Assembly (NCBI GenBank): GCA_040222995.1
Contig: JAVKBW010000053.1
Coordinates: forward strand, 62,001 to 126,000
From: JAVKBW01 sp040222995
GTDB lineage: Bacteria > Pseudomonadota > Alphaproteobacteria > UBA8366 > Aestuariispiraceae
Reading direction: 5' to 3'
Length of the DNA: 64,000 nucleotides
The notes under the pieces are model-generated. The model did not search any database, was not told where the DNA came from, and saw only the letters and a program-made list of their open reading frames with translations. The translations under genes were made by a program, and so were the position numbers. This document shows, piece by piece, positions 25,559 to 34,204 of the stretch (position 1 is its first letter; every line of letters starts with the position of its first letter).

Positions 25559-26284
25559 TCATGCCTGGTTTTTCTTTCGCCTGTTTCGTTTCGCCAGAAG
25601 GTTGAGGGCTTCGACGGAAACCGAGAAGGCTATCGCGAAATACAGATACTCACGCGGGATATGGAAGTGCAACCCGTCGGCGACAAGCGCCACGCCGATC
25701 AGCAGCAGGAAGCTCAGCGCCAGCATCTTGGTCGTCGGGTGTTTCTCGACGAATTCACCGACCGGCCTGGCGGCGAACATCATGACGCCGATTGCGATGC
25801 AGACAGCGGTGATCATCACCGGCAGGTTGTCGGTCATGCCGATGGCGGTGATGACGCTGTCCAGCGAGAACACGATGTCCAGTGCAATAATCTGGATGAT
25901 CGCGGCTGTGAAAGCGGTTGCCGCAATAGTACCGTTTGTATTCTCTTGCTCACCCTCGACCGTGTGATGAATTTCGATGGTGCCCTTGGCCAGCAGGAAC
26001 AGCCCGCCGGCCAGCAGAATGATATCGCGCCACGATACCGCATGCTCGCCGATGGAAAAAACCGGCGTGACCAGCCCGGCAATCCAGACGATCATCGACA
26101 GGAAGACGACGCGCAGGCCCAGCGCCCCGATCAACCCGATGCGGGTGGCGCGCTGGCGCTGCGCCTCCGGCAGACGGCCGGTGACAACACTGAGAAACAC
26201 CAGATTGTCGATGCCGAGAACGATTTCCAGCGCCGTCAGGGTCAGCAGGCTGGCCCAGAATTCCGGTGTCGTCAGCATCTCCAT
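25559..26284 (-). CDS. TerC family integral membrane protein
   Basis: The 241-residue polytopic inner-membrane protein has about seven helices. Family motifs are the paired acidic segments LTALEIVLGIDNLVFLSVV in the first helix and IIALDIVFSLDSVITAIG mid-protein, both placing Asp/Glu in membrane helices. Several TerC relatives export manganese; others were named for tellurite resistance. It sits 15 bases downstream of betA and appears co-transcribed. No manganese riboswitch (yybP-ykoY type) could lie directly in front, because the betA coding sequence is there. Confidence 0.88.
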   Translation of the reverse strand: MEMLTTPEFWASLLTLTALEIVLGIDNLVFLSVVTGRLPEAQRQRATRIGLIGALGLRVVFLSMIVWIAGLVTPVFSIGEHAVSWRDIILLAGGLFLLAKGTIEIHHTVEGEQENTNGTIAATAFTAAIIQIIALDIVFSLDSVITAIGMTDNLPVMITAVCIAIGVMMFAARPVGEFVEKHPTTKMLALSFLLLIGVALVADGLHFHIPREYLYFAIAFSVSVEALNLLAKRNRRKKNQA

Positions 26285-26299
26285 TGTCTTTATGCCTCT

Positions 26300-27997
26300 C
26301 TAGACGGCGCGGACCGGTTTCCCCTGCCGCTGCCGCGTTTCCCATTGCTCGTCAATGTAGAACGGCGCGTTGGACGCAGGAAGCGGGTCCTTGCCGCGAA
26401 TGATGTCCGCCGCCTTTTCGCCGACCATGATGGTCGGGCCGTTCAGGTTGCCGTTCGGGATGGTCGGGAAGATGGAGGAATCCACGACCCGCAGATTGTC
26501 GATGCCGCGCACCCGGCACTCCTTGTCCAGCACGGCCATTCTGTCGCCGTCCGCGCCCATCTTGCAGGTGCAGGACGGGTGATAGGCGCTTTCGGTCTCC
26601 TGCCGGATCCAGGCGTCGATGGCCTCGTCGGACGTGACATCGGCGCCGGGCTGTATTTCCTCGCCCCGGTATTCGTCCATCGCCGGCTGCGAAATGATTT
26701 CCCGGCTGAGGCGGATGCAGTTGCGGAAGGCTTCGATATCGTCCGGGTGGGTCATGTAGTTGAACAGGATTTCCGGCTTGCCGGCCGGGTCTGGCGATGT
26801 GATGGCGACATGGCCCCGGCTTTTCGGCTTGTTCGGCCCGACATGCACCTGGAAGCCGTGGCCGTCGAAGGCGGCGCGGCCGTCATAGCGCATCGCGGCC
26901 GGCAGGAAGTGATACTGGATATCCGGCCATTTGATGCCGGGCTTCGAGCGGATGAAGGCGCAGCTTTCGAAATGGTTGGTTGCGCCCAGACCGCTCTTGA
27001 AGAAGAACCAGCGCGCGCCGATCAGGAACTTGTTGAACGGGTCGATCTTGCCGTTCAGCGTGATCGGCTGCTTGCAGCGAAACTGGAAATAGACTTCCAG
27101 ATGATCCTGCAGGTTCGCACCGACGCCCGGCAGATCGTGCACCACATCCACCCCGGCCTTTTTCAGCACGTCGGCGGGGCCGATGCCGGAAAGCTGCAGC
27201 AGTTGCGGCGACCCGATGGACCCGGCGGAAAGGATCACTTCGCGCCTTGCATTGGCGGTTTTCGTCGTGCCGCCTTGCGAATACTCGATGCCGACGGCCT
27301 TCTTGCCGTCCAGCAGCACCCGGTGCGACAGGGCCCTTGTTTCGACCGTCAGGTTCGGGCGCGACAGGGCCGGCTTCAGGTAGGCATTGGCGGTCGACCA
27401 GCGCACCCCGTCCTTGACGGTCATGTGCATCGTGCCGAAGCCTTCCTGATTGTAGCCGTTATAGTCTTCGGTCGGCAGATACCCCGCCTCTTTTCCGGCT
27501 TCGATGAAAGCCCTGTACAGCGGGTTTGCCATGTTGTTGCCGTTGCAGGTGCTGATCGGCCCGTCGCCGCCGCGATAATCGTCGACCTTCGGCGCCGTGC
27601 CCTTCGGCTTCCATGTTTCGGCGCGTTTGAAATAGGGCAGGCAGTGGCGGTAGCCCCAGCCTTCCGCGCCGTGTTCTTCCCATTCCTCGTAATCGCAGGC
27701 ATGACCGCGCACATAGACGAGGCCGTTGATCGACGACGACCCGCCCAGCACCTTGCCGCGCGGGCAGTCGAGCCGCCGGTTGTCGAGGCCCGGCTCCGGC
27801 AGGGATTCGAAACCCCAGTTGAACTTGTCCATGTTCATCGGGATCGACAAAGCGGTCGGCATCTGGATGAAGATCGACTTGTCGCTGCCGCCGAATTCCA
27901 GCAGCAGCACCGAAACGGACGGGTCTTCCGTCAGCCGGTTCGCCAGAACGCAGCCGGCCGATCCGGCCCCCACGATGATGTAATCGAAATCCGCCAT
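26300..27997 (-). CDS. betA: Choline dehydrogenase (GMC oxidoreductase), BetA
   Basis: This FAD-dependent GMC oxidoreductase oxidises choline to betaine aldehyde towards glycine betaine. The 565-residue protein has the N-terminal FAD motif DYIIVGAGSAGCVLANRL, the GMC signature GKVLGGSSSINGLVYVRG, a second signature GSIGSPQLLQLSGIGP, and the active-site histidine region AYHPSCTCKMG. Length matches BetA. No betB or betI is adjacent (a BetI-like regulator lies at 44.7-45.3 kb), so related alcohol substrates are possible. It heads a leftward four-gene run with terC, a dienelactone hydrolase and a formylglutamate hydrolase. Confidence 0.85.
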   Translation of the reverse strand: MADFDYIIVGAGSAGCVLANRLTEDPSVSVLLLEFGGSDKSIFIQMPTALSIPMNMDKFNWGFESLPEPGLDNRRLDCPRGKVLGGSSSINGLVYVRGHACDYEEWEEHGAEGWGYRHCLPYFKRAETWKPKGTAPKVDDYRGGDGPISTCNGNNMANPLYRAFIEAGKEAGYLPTEDYNGYNQEGFGTMHMTVKDGVRWSTANAYLKPALSRPNLTVETRALSHRVLLDGKKAVGIEYSQGGTTKTANARREVILSAGSIGSPQLLQLSGIGPADVLKKAGVDVVHDLPGVGANLQDHLEVYFQFRCKQPITLNGKIDPFNKFLIGARWFFFKSGLGATNHFESCAFIRSKPGIKWPDIQYHFLPAAMRYDGRAAFDGHGFQVHVGPNKPKSRGHVAITSPDPAGKPEILFNYMTHPDDIEAFRNCIRLSREIISQPAMDEYRGEEIQPGADVTSDEAIDAWIRQETESAYHPSCTCKMGADGDRMAVLDKECRVRGIDNLRVVDSSIFPTIPNGNLNGPTIMVGEKAADIIRGKDPLPASNAPFYIDEQWETRQRQGKPVRAV

Positions 27998-28162
27998 GCT
28001 GTGATACTCCCTCTTTCCGTTAGGTAACGTGTCCGAGTTGCCTCGTACAAGAGGGCAATCGTCCTGACCTGTAGATCAGTTCGATAAATTGCGAGCCCGG
28101 CATCGCGACAGGTTTTTTCCGAGGCGCGCCCCGACCCTGCCGCAATGGCCGCGATTAACGGT

Positions 28163-29017
28163 CTAGAAATCGAGGATCGCCTGAAAGCCGCCGTAGATCA
28201 TCCGCTTGCCGTCAAACGGCATCGGGTTGTTTTCCGGCTGCATGCGCGGATCGGCCATCATCTTCGTCATGCCGGCATTGCGCGTGTCGCGGTCGGGCCA
28301 GACGATCCAGGAAAAAACCACGGTCTCGTCCGCACCGCATTTTACCGCCATTGGAAACGAGGTTACTTTGCCATCCGGCACATCGTCTCCCCAGGTCTCG
28401 ACAACCTGCAAGGCTCCGAGTTCCTGGAAAATACAAGCCGCCATTTCGGCATGTTCCCGGAAGGCGTCCCGGTTGGCGTTTGGTACGGCGGCGGCAAAAC
28501 CGTCGATATAGCGAAGCCCCGGCAGCGGGCCGTCATCGGCAACCGTTCTGGCCAGGTCCTGCAGCTGGTCGAGCGCGGCGTTCCAGCCTTTCTCGAACCC
28601 CATTTCCAGATGCTGCTGGACGGCGTCCGGCGTCGCATGCCGGGCGCCCCAGACCACGCGGGTCTTGCCGTCTTCGGCGTCGGTAAGTTCGACATAGCCC
28701 GTCATGAAGGAAGATGGTTGCGGAATGAACCCTTCGGTTTGGCTGTCGCTGAATACCAGCTTTCGCAACGGTTTGATGTCGAGATAGATGCCTTTCACAT
28801 CGATGCGTTCACCGTCCGGCCCCTGCATGACGACGTTGAACCGTCCGCCGGGCCGCAGATCGAGATCGGCTTCCGCAATCCGCCAGGGTTTCGGGCAGTA
28901 CCACTGCTTCAGAAGCGCCGCGTCCGTCCAGCATCGCCAGATGCGGTCGCGCGGGGCGTCGATGATGCGGTCGACGACGAGGGTCAGATCGTTAGCTGTC
29001 GGCGCCGTCTTGTTCAT
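28163..29017 (-). CDS. AHSA1/SRPBCC-DUF1428 fusion protein
   Basis: Two domains usually found in separate proteins are fused in 284 residues. Residues about 10-150 form an AHSA1-type SRPBCC (START-like) domain: VVDRIIDAPRDRIWRCWTD, QWYCPKPW, DLRPGGRFNVVM, and a C-terminal helix GFEKGWNAALDQL. Residues about 165-284 match DUF1428: LRYIDGFAAAVP, DDVPDGKVTSFP, ETVVFSWIVW and MPFDGKRMIYGGF. Both domains bind small hydrophobic ligands or have unknown chemistry. The ATG at 29017 follows AGGAATAG. A TetR gene ends four bases upstream, so the two are co-transcribed. Confidence 0.85.
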   Translation of the reverse strand: MNKTAPTANDLTLVVDRIIDAPRDRIWRCWTDAALLKQWYCPKPWRIAEADLDLRPGGRFNVVMQGPDGERIDVKGIYLDIKPLRKLVFSDSQTEGFIPQPSSFMTGYVELTDAEDGKTRVVWGARHATPDAVQQHLEMGFEKGWNAALDQLQDLARTVADDGPLPGLRYIDGFAAAVPNANRDAFREHAEMAACIFQELGALQVVETWGDDVPDGKVTSFPMAVKCGADETVVFSWIVWPDRDTRNAGMTKMMADPRMQPENNPMPFDGKRMIYGGFQAILDF

Positions 29018-29021
29018 TTTT

Positions 29022-29660
29022 CTATTCCTTCCCTGAGGGTGTCTGGTTGAACAACAGTTCCACATAGCGCTTCAGATGCACCACGTGATCGATGGCGACG
29101 GCCGGATTATCCTGCGCCTTGGCCAGAATGAACGCGCCCTGCAGAACCGCCTGGGTGTGGAGGGCAAGGCTTGCCGGCGTCCAGTCAGCCGTAATGTTCC
29201 GCTCTTCCATGGCCGCCGCGATATCGGCTTCAAGGGTGGCCGCATGACTGAAAACACTGTCGCGGCAGGCATCCCTGATGGCGGGATGCGTGTCGTAGGT
29301 TTCCTGAATCATGGTGCCGGCCAGACAGGTGATTTCCGGCAGGGTTCCGTTCAGCAGGTCGCGCCGGAAGTCGATATAGGCGATAAACCGCGCATACGGG
29401 TCGTCGTGGTCGTGATACGGCGCTGTTGCGAATAACGCGCCGGTGGTTTCCGACCAGTGTTTCGCCGCCTCCACGCCCAGCGTTTCCTTGCTGTCGAAAT
29501 GGTGGAAGAACGCACCCTTCGTTACGCCTGCCGCCGCACACAGGTCATCAACCGTTGTGCCGGCATAGCCGTGCTGGCGGATAACCTGCAACGCAACCGT
29601 CAGAAGCTTGTCCCTTGCGGACTGTTTCGGGCTGGCGGTCGGCGGGTTGTCGGGTTTCAT
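29022..29660 (-). CDS. TetR-family transcriptional regulator
   Basis: The 212-residue protein has an N-terminal helix-turn-helix (LLTVALQVIRQHGYAGTTVD, then CAAAGVTKGAFFHHFDSKE) and a TetR C-terminal ligand domain. The start at MKPDNPP is preferred; the in-frame extension would run into the operator. A 22-base inverted repeat just upstream at 29691-29712 is the likely autoregulatory operator. The regulator presumably controls itself and the AHSA1-DUF1428 gene immediately downstream. Confidence 0.88.
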   Translation of the reverse strand: MKPDNPPTASPKQSARDKLLTVALQVIRQHGYAGTTVDDLCAAAGVTKGAFFHHFDSKETLGVEAAKHWSETTGALFATAPYHDHDDPYARFIAYIDFRRDLLNGTLPEITCLAGTMIQETYDTHPAIRDACRDSVFSHAATLEADIAAAMEERNITADWTPASLALHTQAVLQGAFILAKAQDNPAVAIDHVVHLKRYVELLFNQTPSGKE

Positions 29661-29690
29661 GGGCCTGGTTTCTCCTCGCGATAGAAAGAT

Positions 29691-29712
29691 ACATACCAAC
29701 CAGTCGGTATGT
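29691..29712. promoter_or_regulatory. TetR-type operator
   Basis: The arms ACATACC and GGTATGT are separated by eight bases, 31 bases before the TetR start. The central CCAGTCGG adds further dyad character. This layout is classical for TetR repressors that autoregulate. The right half repeats as GTATGT. Confidence 0.7.
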
Positions 29713-29783
29713 ATGTAAAGAAAAATGATTTGCTAACCCGATCCGTGGAAACCTGGCCGTGGTGTATGCGAAAAGGGCGGGGG

Positions 29784-30716
29784 TCAGGCCATCCGGTTGC
29801 GTGGTGGCTTGCCGTCCAGAACCTCGAGCACGATTTCAGCCACCGCCATGCCGCTGCGGTCGCCGGATTCGTGGCTGTGGCCGCCGATATGCGGCGTCGC
29901 GACAAGATTGGGCAGGGTCAGCAGGCGGTGGCCGGGGTCGACCGGTTCGCGTTCGAAAACATCCAGCGCGGCGGCGGCGAGCGGCCCGTTTTCAAGCGCA
30001 TCGGCCAGCGCATCGTCGTGAACGATGCCGCCGCGCGCCGTGTTGACCAGAATCGCGCCGGGCGGCATCGCGGCAAGGGCGGCGGCGTCGATCAGATGCC
30101 GGGTTTCCGGCGTCAGCGGACAGTGCAGGGACAGGATATCGACTTCCGGCAGCATGTCGGCGACCGAGGCGTATCGCGTAACCCCGTGCGTCTCGAACAC
30201 CGTATCCTCGAGATAGGGGTCGACGGCGGCAACGGTGCAGCCGAACCCGAGCCGGAACATCGGCGTCACCGCCCGGCCGATATTGCCGAGGCCGACCAGC
30301 CCGACCCGCTTGCCGGTGATTTCCGCGCCGCGCCAGTGAAACGGTTCGCCGGCCGTGCCCTGCCGCAGGGCGCGTTCGGCGGCGGTGGCGCTCCGTGCGG
30401 CGGCGATCACCATCATGACGGTCAGTTCGGCGACGGCGCGGGCGTTGGTGCCGGGCGTGTTGGTCACCGGAATTCCGCGGGCTTTCGCGGCGTCGAGATC
30501 GATGTGATCGACGCCGATACCGTGTTTCGCGATGATTTTCAGGCATTTCGCGGCGTTGATCTGTTCCGCCGTCGTCGGGCGGGTGCGGTTGATGATCGCA
30601 TCGGCGTCTTCCGGCCAGTTCGCGGCCGCCGGGTCGTCCGGCCTGATCACGGTATGGCGGGAGGCGAGATAGGCGATGGCGTCTTCCGAGATCGGGTCCA
30701 GGATGTATATTTTCAT
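29784..30716 (-). CDS. D-2-hydroxyacid dehydrogenase (NAD-dependent)
   Basis: The 310-residue oxidoreductase belongs to the D-isomer-specific 2-hydroxyacid dehydrogenase family, related to phosphoglycerate and hydroxypyruvate reductases. The NAD-binding motif GLVGLGNIGRAV, the catalytic Arg in NTARGGIVHDDAL, Glu in DVFEREPV and His in TPHIGGHS are all present. It is a single gene, divergent from the ABC transporter operon, with 180 bases between the starts. The exact 2-oxo acid substrate cannot be assigned. Confidence 0.87.
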   Translation of the reverse strand: MKIYILDPISEDAIAYLASRHTVIRPDDPAAANWPEDADAIINRTRPTTAEQINAAKCLKIIAKHGIGVDHIDLDAAKARGIPVTNTPGTNARAVAELTVMMVIAAARSATAAERALRQGTAGEPFHWRGAEITGKRVGLVGLGNIGRAVTPMFRLGFGCTVAAVDPYLEDTVFETHGVTRYASVADMLPEVDILSLHCPLTPETRHLIDAAALAAMPPGAILVNTARGGIVHDDALADALENGPLAAAALDVFEREPVDPGHRLLTLPNLVATPHIGGHSHESGDRSGMAVAEIVLEVLDGKPPRNRMA

Positions 30717-30896
30717 GGCGGAACCGGGTTTCCGATAAATTTAAGTTGCACAGGGACTAGGAAAAAATACTGGCCAAGCCAATGCCTGTCTCGTACCTTT
30801 TGGCATTCGGAACGGAAAGAAGCCATAAAAGGTTCGCCGTTCACGGAAACTACAGGCGAAAAACAATGGCCTGAGGATAACAACGGGAGGAATTAA
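30717..30896. promoter_or_regulatory. Divergent region before the liv-type operon
   Basis: This 180-base AT-richer spacer lies between the dehydrogenase and the binding-protein gene. It has the inverted repeat AATGCC (30781-30786) and GGCATT (30802-30807), and a strong Shine-Dalgarno GGGAGGAATTAA directly before the ATG at 30897. No named operator was recognised. Confidence 0.4.
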
Positions 30897-32138
30897 ATGC
30901 TCAAATCCATGATGGGCGCCGGTCTGGCGTTCGCTGTCGGCTTATCGGTGTCGCTCACCAGCGAAACCGCGATGGCGAAAGTAGAAGGCGATACAATCGT
31001 TCTCGGTGCGGCGATTTCGCTGACCGGCAAATATTCAACGAACGGTATCCACACGCAGAACGGCTATGAACTGGCTGTTGACAAGATCAACAAGGCGGGC
31101 GGCGTTACCGTCGGCGGCAAGTCATACAAGCTGAAGGTTCAGTATTACGATGACGAATCGACCCCGGCGCGTGGCGCCCAGCTTGTCGAAAGGCTGATCA
31201 ACCAGGACGGCGTCGACTACATGCTCGGCCCGTATTCGTCGGGCCTGACCAAGGCGATGGCGCCGGTTTCCGAAAAGTACGGCGTGCCGATGGTGGAAGC
31301 CGAAGGCGCATCCCGGTCGCTGTTCTCGCAGGGGTATCAGTACCTGTTCGCGGTTCTGTCGACATCGGAACAGTATCTGGCTTCGGCCATTACGCTGGCC
31401 GCCGATCAGGCGAAGGAAAACGGTAAAAGTCCGTCCGATATCAAGGTGGCCCTGGCGTTCGAAAACGATCCGTTTTCGCAGGATGTCCGCGCCGGGGTGC
31501 TTGAAGACGCCGGCAAGTTCGACATGAAGATCGTCATCGACGACCAGCTTCCGCGCGACCTGTCCGACATGAGCGCGACGCTGACCAAGGTGAAGGCGCT
31601 GAAGCCGGATGTACTGATCGTTTCCGGCCATTCCAAGGGCGCCGCCACCGCGGCCCGGCAGATTGGCGAACTGGGAATCGACGTACCGATGATCGCGCTG
31701 ACTCACTGCGACGCCGCGAAGGTTACGGAAAAGTTCCCGGAAGCCAGCGAGGGCTTCCTGTGCGCCACCCAGTGGTCGCCGACCCTGACATACAAGGACG
31801 ACCTGTTCGGCACGGCGGCTGAATACCAGGCTGAATTCCAGTCGGTCTACGAAGGTTATGACGCCGGGGTGCCGTATCAGGCAGCCCAGGCTTCGGCCGC
31901 GGTCATGGTCTATGCGGATGCCTTCGAACGGGCGAACGACTTCGACAAGAAGGCTGTTCGCGATGCTCTGTCGGCAACCGATCTGCAGACCTTCTACGGC
32001 GGCGTGAAGTTCTCGCCGGCCGGCAACAACATCGCAAAGCCGATGGTGTTGTGGCAGATCCAGGATAATCAGTATCAGGTTGTTGCGCCGCCGAAGTGGG
32101 CGTCTCACAAGCTGGTCTGGCCGCGCAAGGCTAACTAA
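30897..32138 (+). CDS. ABC transporter substrate-binding protein, branched-chain amino acid type
   Basis: This periplasmic binding protein (Peripla_BP_6/Leu-Ile-Val family) has 413 residues. The signal peptide runs to about residue 27 (ending ETAMA). The mature domain has AAISLTGKYSTNGIHTQNGYELAVDKIN, the hinge-near motif GPYSSGLTKAMAPVSEKYGVPM and the second-lobe TLTKVKALKPDVLIVSGHSKGA. It is the first gene of a complete liv-like operon, followed by a stable hairpin that probably limits read-through and raises its relative expression. The ligand could be a branched-chain amino acid, an amide or an aromatic compound. Confidence 0.9.
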   Translation: MLKSMMGAGLAFAVGLSVSLTSETAMAKVEGDTIVLGAAISLTGKYSTNGIHTQNGYELAVDKINKAGGVTVGGKSYKLKVQYYDDESTPARGAQLVERLINQDGVDYMLGPYSSGLTKAMAPVSEKYGVPMVEAEGASRSLFSQGYQYLFAVLSTSEQYLASAITLAADQAKENGKSPSDIKVALAFENDPFSQDVRAGVLEDAGKFDMKIVIDDQLPRDLSDMSATLTKVKALKPDVLIVSGHSKGAATAARQIGELGIDVPMIALTHCDAAKVTEKFPEASEGFLCATQWSPTLTYKDDLFGTAAEYQAEFQSVYEGYDAGVPYQAAQASAAVMVYADAFERANDFDKKAVRDALSATDLQTFYGGVKFSPAGNNIAKPMVLWQIQDNQYQVVAPPKWASHKLVWPRKAN

Positions 32139-32158
32139 CTCGGTACCTGTTGTCGTTT

Positions 32159-32190
32159 CCGCCTCTTTCCCCCAACCGGGAAAGGGGCGG
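32159..32190 (+). terminator. Intercistronic hairpin between binding-protein and permease genes
   Basis: A 13-bp stem with one G-T wobble has the left arm CCGCCTCTTTCCC at 32159-32171, a six-base loop, and the right arm at 32178-32190. No T-tract follows, so it is better read as an RNA-stabilising or attenuating stem-loop than as a full terminator. Such stems between binding-protein and permease genes let the binding protein be made in excess. Confidence 0.65.
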
Positions 32191-32240
32191 CGGCGCTGCA
32201 TGCCGTTTGCTGAACCACGTTAGCCGAATCGGAACAACCG

Positions 32241-33146
32241 ATGCTCGACAATATCAATATTCTGCTGATCGCCCCGGCCTTCAACGTCCAGCTTATTCTG
32301 GACGGACTGATGATCGGTGCGGTCTTTGCGCTCGCGGCCTATGGCCTGGCGCTGGTCTGGGGCGTGATGAACGTCAAGAACCTGGCCCAGGGCGAATTCG
32401 TCATCATGGGCGGCTATCTCGCCTGGTATGCGTCCGCCAATACCGGGCTCAATCCGATGATCTTCCTGATCCCCACCATCGTCGTCATGTTCGGATACGG
32501 CTGGGCGATCTATGTGCTGATGATAAGGCGGGTGGTGGAACGCGACATGTTTACCTCGCTGCTCGCCACGTTCGGTCTGGCGATCGTCATGCAGCAAGGG
32601 TTGAACATCGCGTTCGGACCGGAGGTTCAGGTCGCCAATGCCGAGCTCGGCACCACACAATTGCTGGACGGCATGGTGGTGTTCCCGAACATCAAGTTCG
32701 TCGCCTTTGTTCTGTGCGGCCTGCTGGCCGGCATGGTGGTGATGTTCATGAAACACAGCCGGATGGGCCAGGCGATCCGCGCCACGGCGCAGGATGCCCG
32801 CGCCGCCCGGGTGATGGGTATCAATACCGACCGGGTCTACGCCTTCACCTACGCCCTGAACGCCGCCATCTGCGGCGCGGCGGGGGTCATCATCGCGATG
32901 ATCTGGGTGATCCAGCCGTTCTACGGCGTCACCCACTCGATCCGCTCCTTCGTCATCGTGACGGCGGCGGGTATCGGCAATCTGCCGGGTGTTATTACGG
33001 CGGCGCTGGGCCTCGGCCTTGCTGAACAGTATTCGGGTTTCGTGCTCGGGGCTGAATTCCAGCAGGCGACGGTCGTGGTCCTGCTTGTCATGGTGCTGAT
33101 GTGGCGGTCGTATCAGGCCAGCAGAATGCGGCAGGTCGTCCAATGA
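32241..33146 (+). CDS. livH: Branched-chain amino acid ABC permease LivH
   Basis: The 301-residue inner-membrane permease has eight or so helices. Typical LivH features are the LILDGLMIGAVFALAAYGLALVWG opening (cut here for brevity), MNVKNLAQGEFVIMGGY, and the cytoplasmic coupling segment RMGQAIRATAQDARAARVMG followed by AFTYALNAAICGAAG. Its stop overlaps the livM start in an ATGA arrangement, so translation is coupled. Confidence 0.93.
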   Translation: MLDNINILLIAPAFNVQLILDGLMIGAVFALAAYGLALVWGVMNVKNLAQGEFVIMGGYLAWYASANTGLNPMIFLIPTIVVMFGYGWAIYVLMIRRVVERDMFTSLLATFGLAIVMQQGLNIAFGPEVQVANAELGTTQLLDGMVVFPNIKFVAFVLCGLLAGMVVMFMKHSRMGQAIRATAQDARAARVMGINTDRVYAFTYALNAAICGAAGVIIAMIWVIQPFYGVTHSIRSFVIVTAAGIGNLPGVITAALGLGLAEQYSGFVLGAEFQQATVVVLLVMVLMWRSYQASRMRQVVQ

Positions 33147-34204
33147 CGCTGCAGCAGAAAGACGCCGCCCTGCGGGCCGCCGTGCTGGCCTTCGGCATCG
33201 TCGCCCCCTTTGTCTTTCCGGCTTACATTCAACAGATCGCGCTGTTGTGGATCATGGTTCTGTTCGCCCTGACCTGGGATTCGATGGGCGGGCAGATGGG
33301 CTACAATTCGCTGGGCAACATCTTCTTCTTCGGCGCCGGCATGTATATTTCCGCCGTCGTGCAGATCATGGTCGCCGGCTACGATGTCGGCGACTACACA
33401 GCGGCCTTCGGCGCGATCAAGGTCGATATCACCAACACCGTGTATTTCGAAGGGGTCATCCTCGGCATTATTGCGGCTGCGATCGGCTGCGTCTTCCTGG
33501 CGTTTATTCTGGGCTTCTGCTTCTTCGGGTTGCGTGGCCCGTATTTCGCCATCGGCACATTGGGTATAGCGCTGTCGGCCGGCGAACTGCTGGGCTCGTG
33601 GCGCTGGGTCGGCGGCGGCAGCGGAATTTCCCTGCCGTTGTACCCGAACGATCTCGACCTGATGCCGGGACCGGGCGACGACGAGGCGACATTTTACTAC
33701 TTCCTGTGTTTCGCCGCTGCCGTTGCGACCTTCCTGTTCTACCGCTGGCTCTACAAGACCCGGTTCGGGCTGGCCCTGAATGCGATCCGCGACGATGAGG
33801 AAAAGGCGGAAGGCATGGGCATTCACACCAAACGCTTCAAGTCGGTTGCCTGGGCATGTTCCGCCTTCTTCCTCGGCATTTCCGGCGCCCTGCACGGTAA
33901 TATCGTGCACTTCATCGAACCGCTGGAAGTCGCGTTTCCGACCATCACCTTCGGGATCTTCATGGTCGCGATGTCGCTTCTGGGCGGCAAGGGCACCCTG
34001 TGGGGGCCGATCCTGGGCGCCGTCCTTTTCCATGTCGTGAAGGAAGTCACCTGGACCTATCTTCTGGGCTGGCAGTGGATTGCGCTGGGCATGATCATCA
34101 TCATCAACGTCGTCTATTTCCAGCAGGGCATTGTCGGCTGGGTGATGGACAAGCGGCCGGAATGGTTCGGCATTGTTGTTGAGAAGAAGGAGCCTGCGGA
34201 ATGA
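33143..34204 (+). CDS. livM: Branched-chain amino acid ABC permease LivM
   Basis: The 353-residue inner-membrane permease is the partner of LivH. It has the family N-terminus PAYIQQIALLWIMVLFALTW, GYNSLGNIFFFGAGMY, the RGPYFAIGTLGIALSAGELL segment and the coupling motif FGLALNAIRDDEEKAEGMGI. The start codon overlaps the livH stop, and its own stop overlaps the livG start (both ATGA), so H-M-G are translationally coupled. Confidence 0.93.
   Translation: MTLQQKDAALRAAVLAFGIVAPFVFPAYIQQIALLWIMVLFALTWDSMGGQMGYNSLGNIFFFGAGMYISAVVQIMVAGYDVGDYTAAFGAIKVDITNTVYFEGVILGIIAAAIGCVFLAFILGFCFFGLRGPYFAIGTLGIALSAGELLGSWRWVGGGSGISLPLYPNDLDLMPGPGDDEATFYYFLCFAAAVATFLFYRWLYKTRFGLALNAIRDDEEKAEGMGIHTKRFKSVAWACSAFFLGISGALHGNIVHFIEPLEVAFPTITFGIFMVAMSLLGGKGTLWGPILGAVLFHVVKEVTWTYLLGWQWIALGMIIIINVVYFQQGIVGWVMDKRPEWFGIVVEKKEPAE

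Noticed and set aside
25559..26284. Manganese riboswitch expected for a TerC gene
   Set aside because: The gene starts only 15 bases after betA, leaving no room for a riboswitch, and no such structure was seen at the operon start.
24809..28027. A 1072-codon open frame on the plus strand across four minus-strand genes
   Set aside because: It is antisense to betA, terC, the dienelactone hydrolase and formylglutamate hydrolase genes, all with clear family motifs. Its translation is Arg/His/Gln-rich with no domain; long antisense frames are common in GC-rich DNA.
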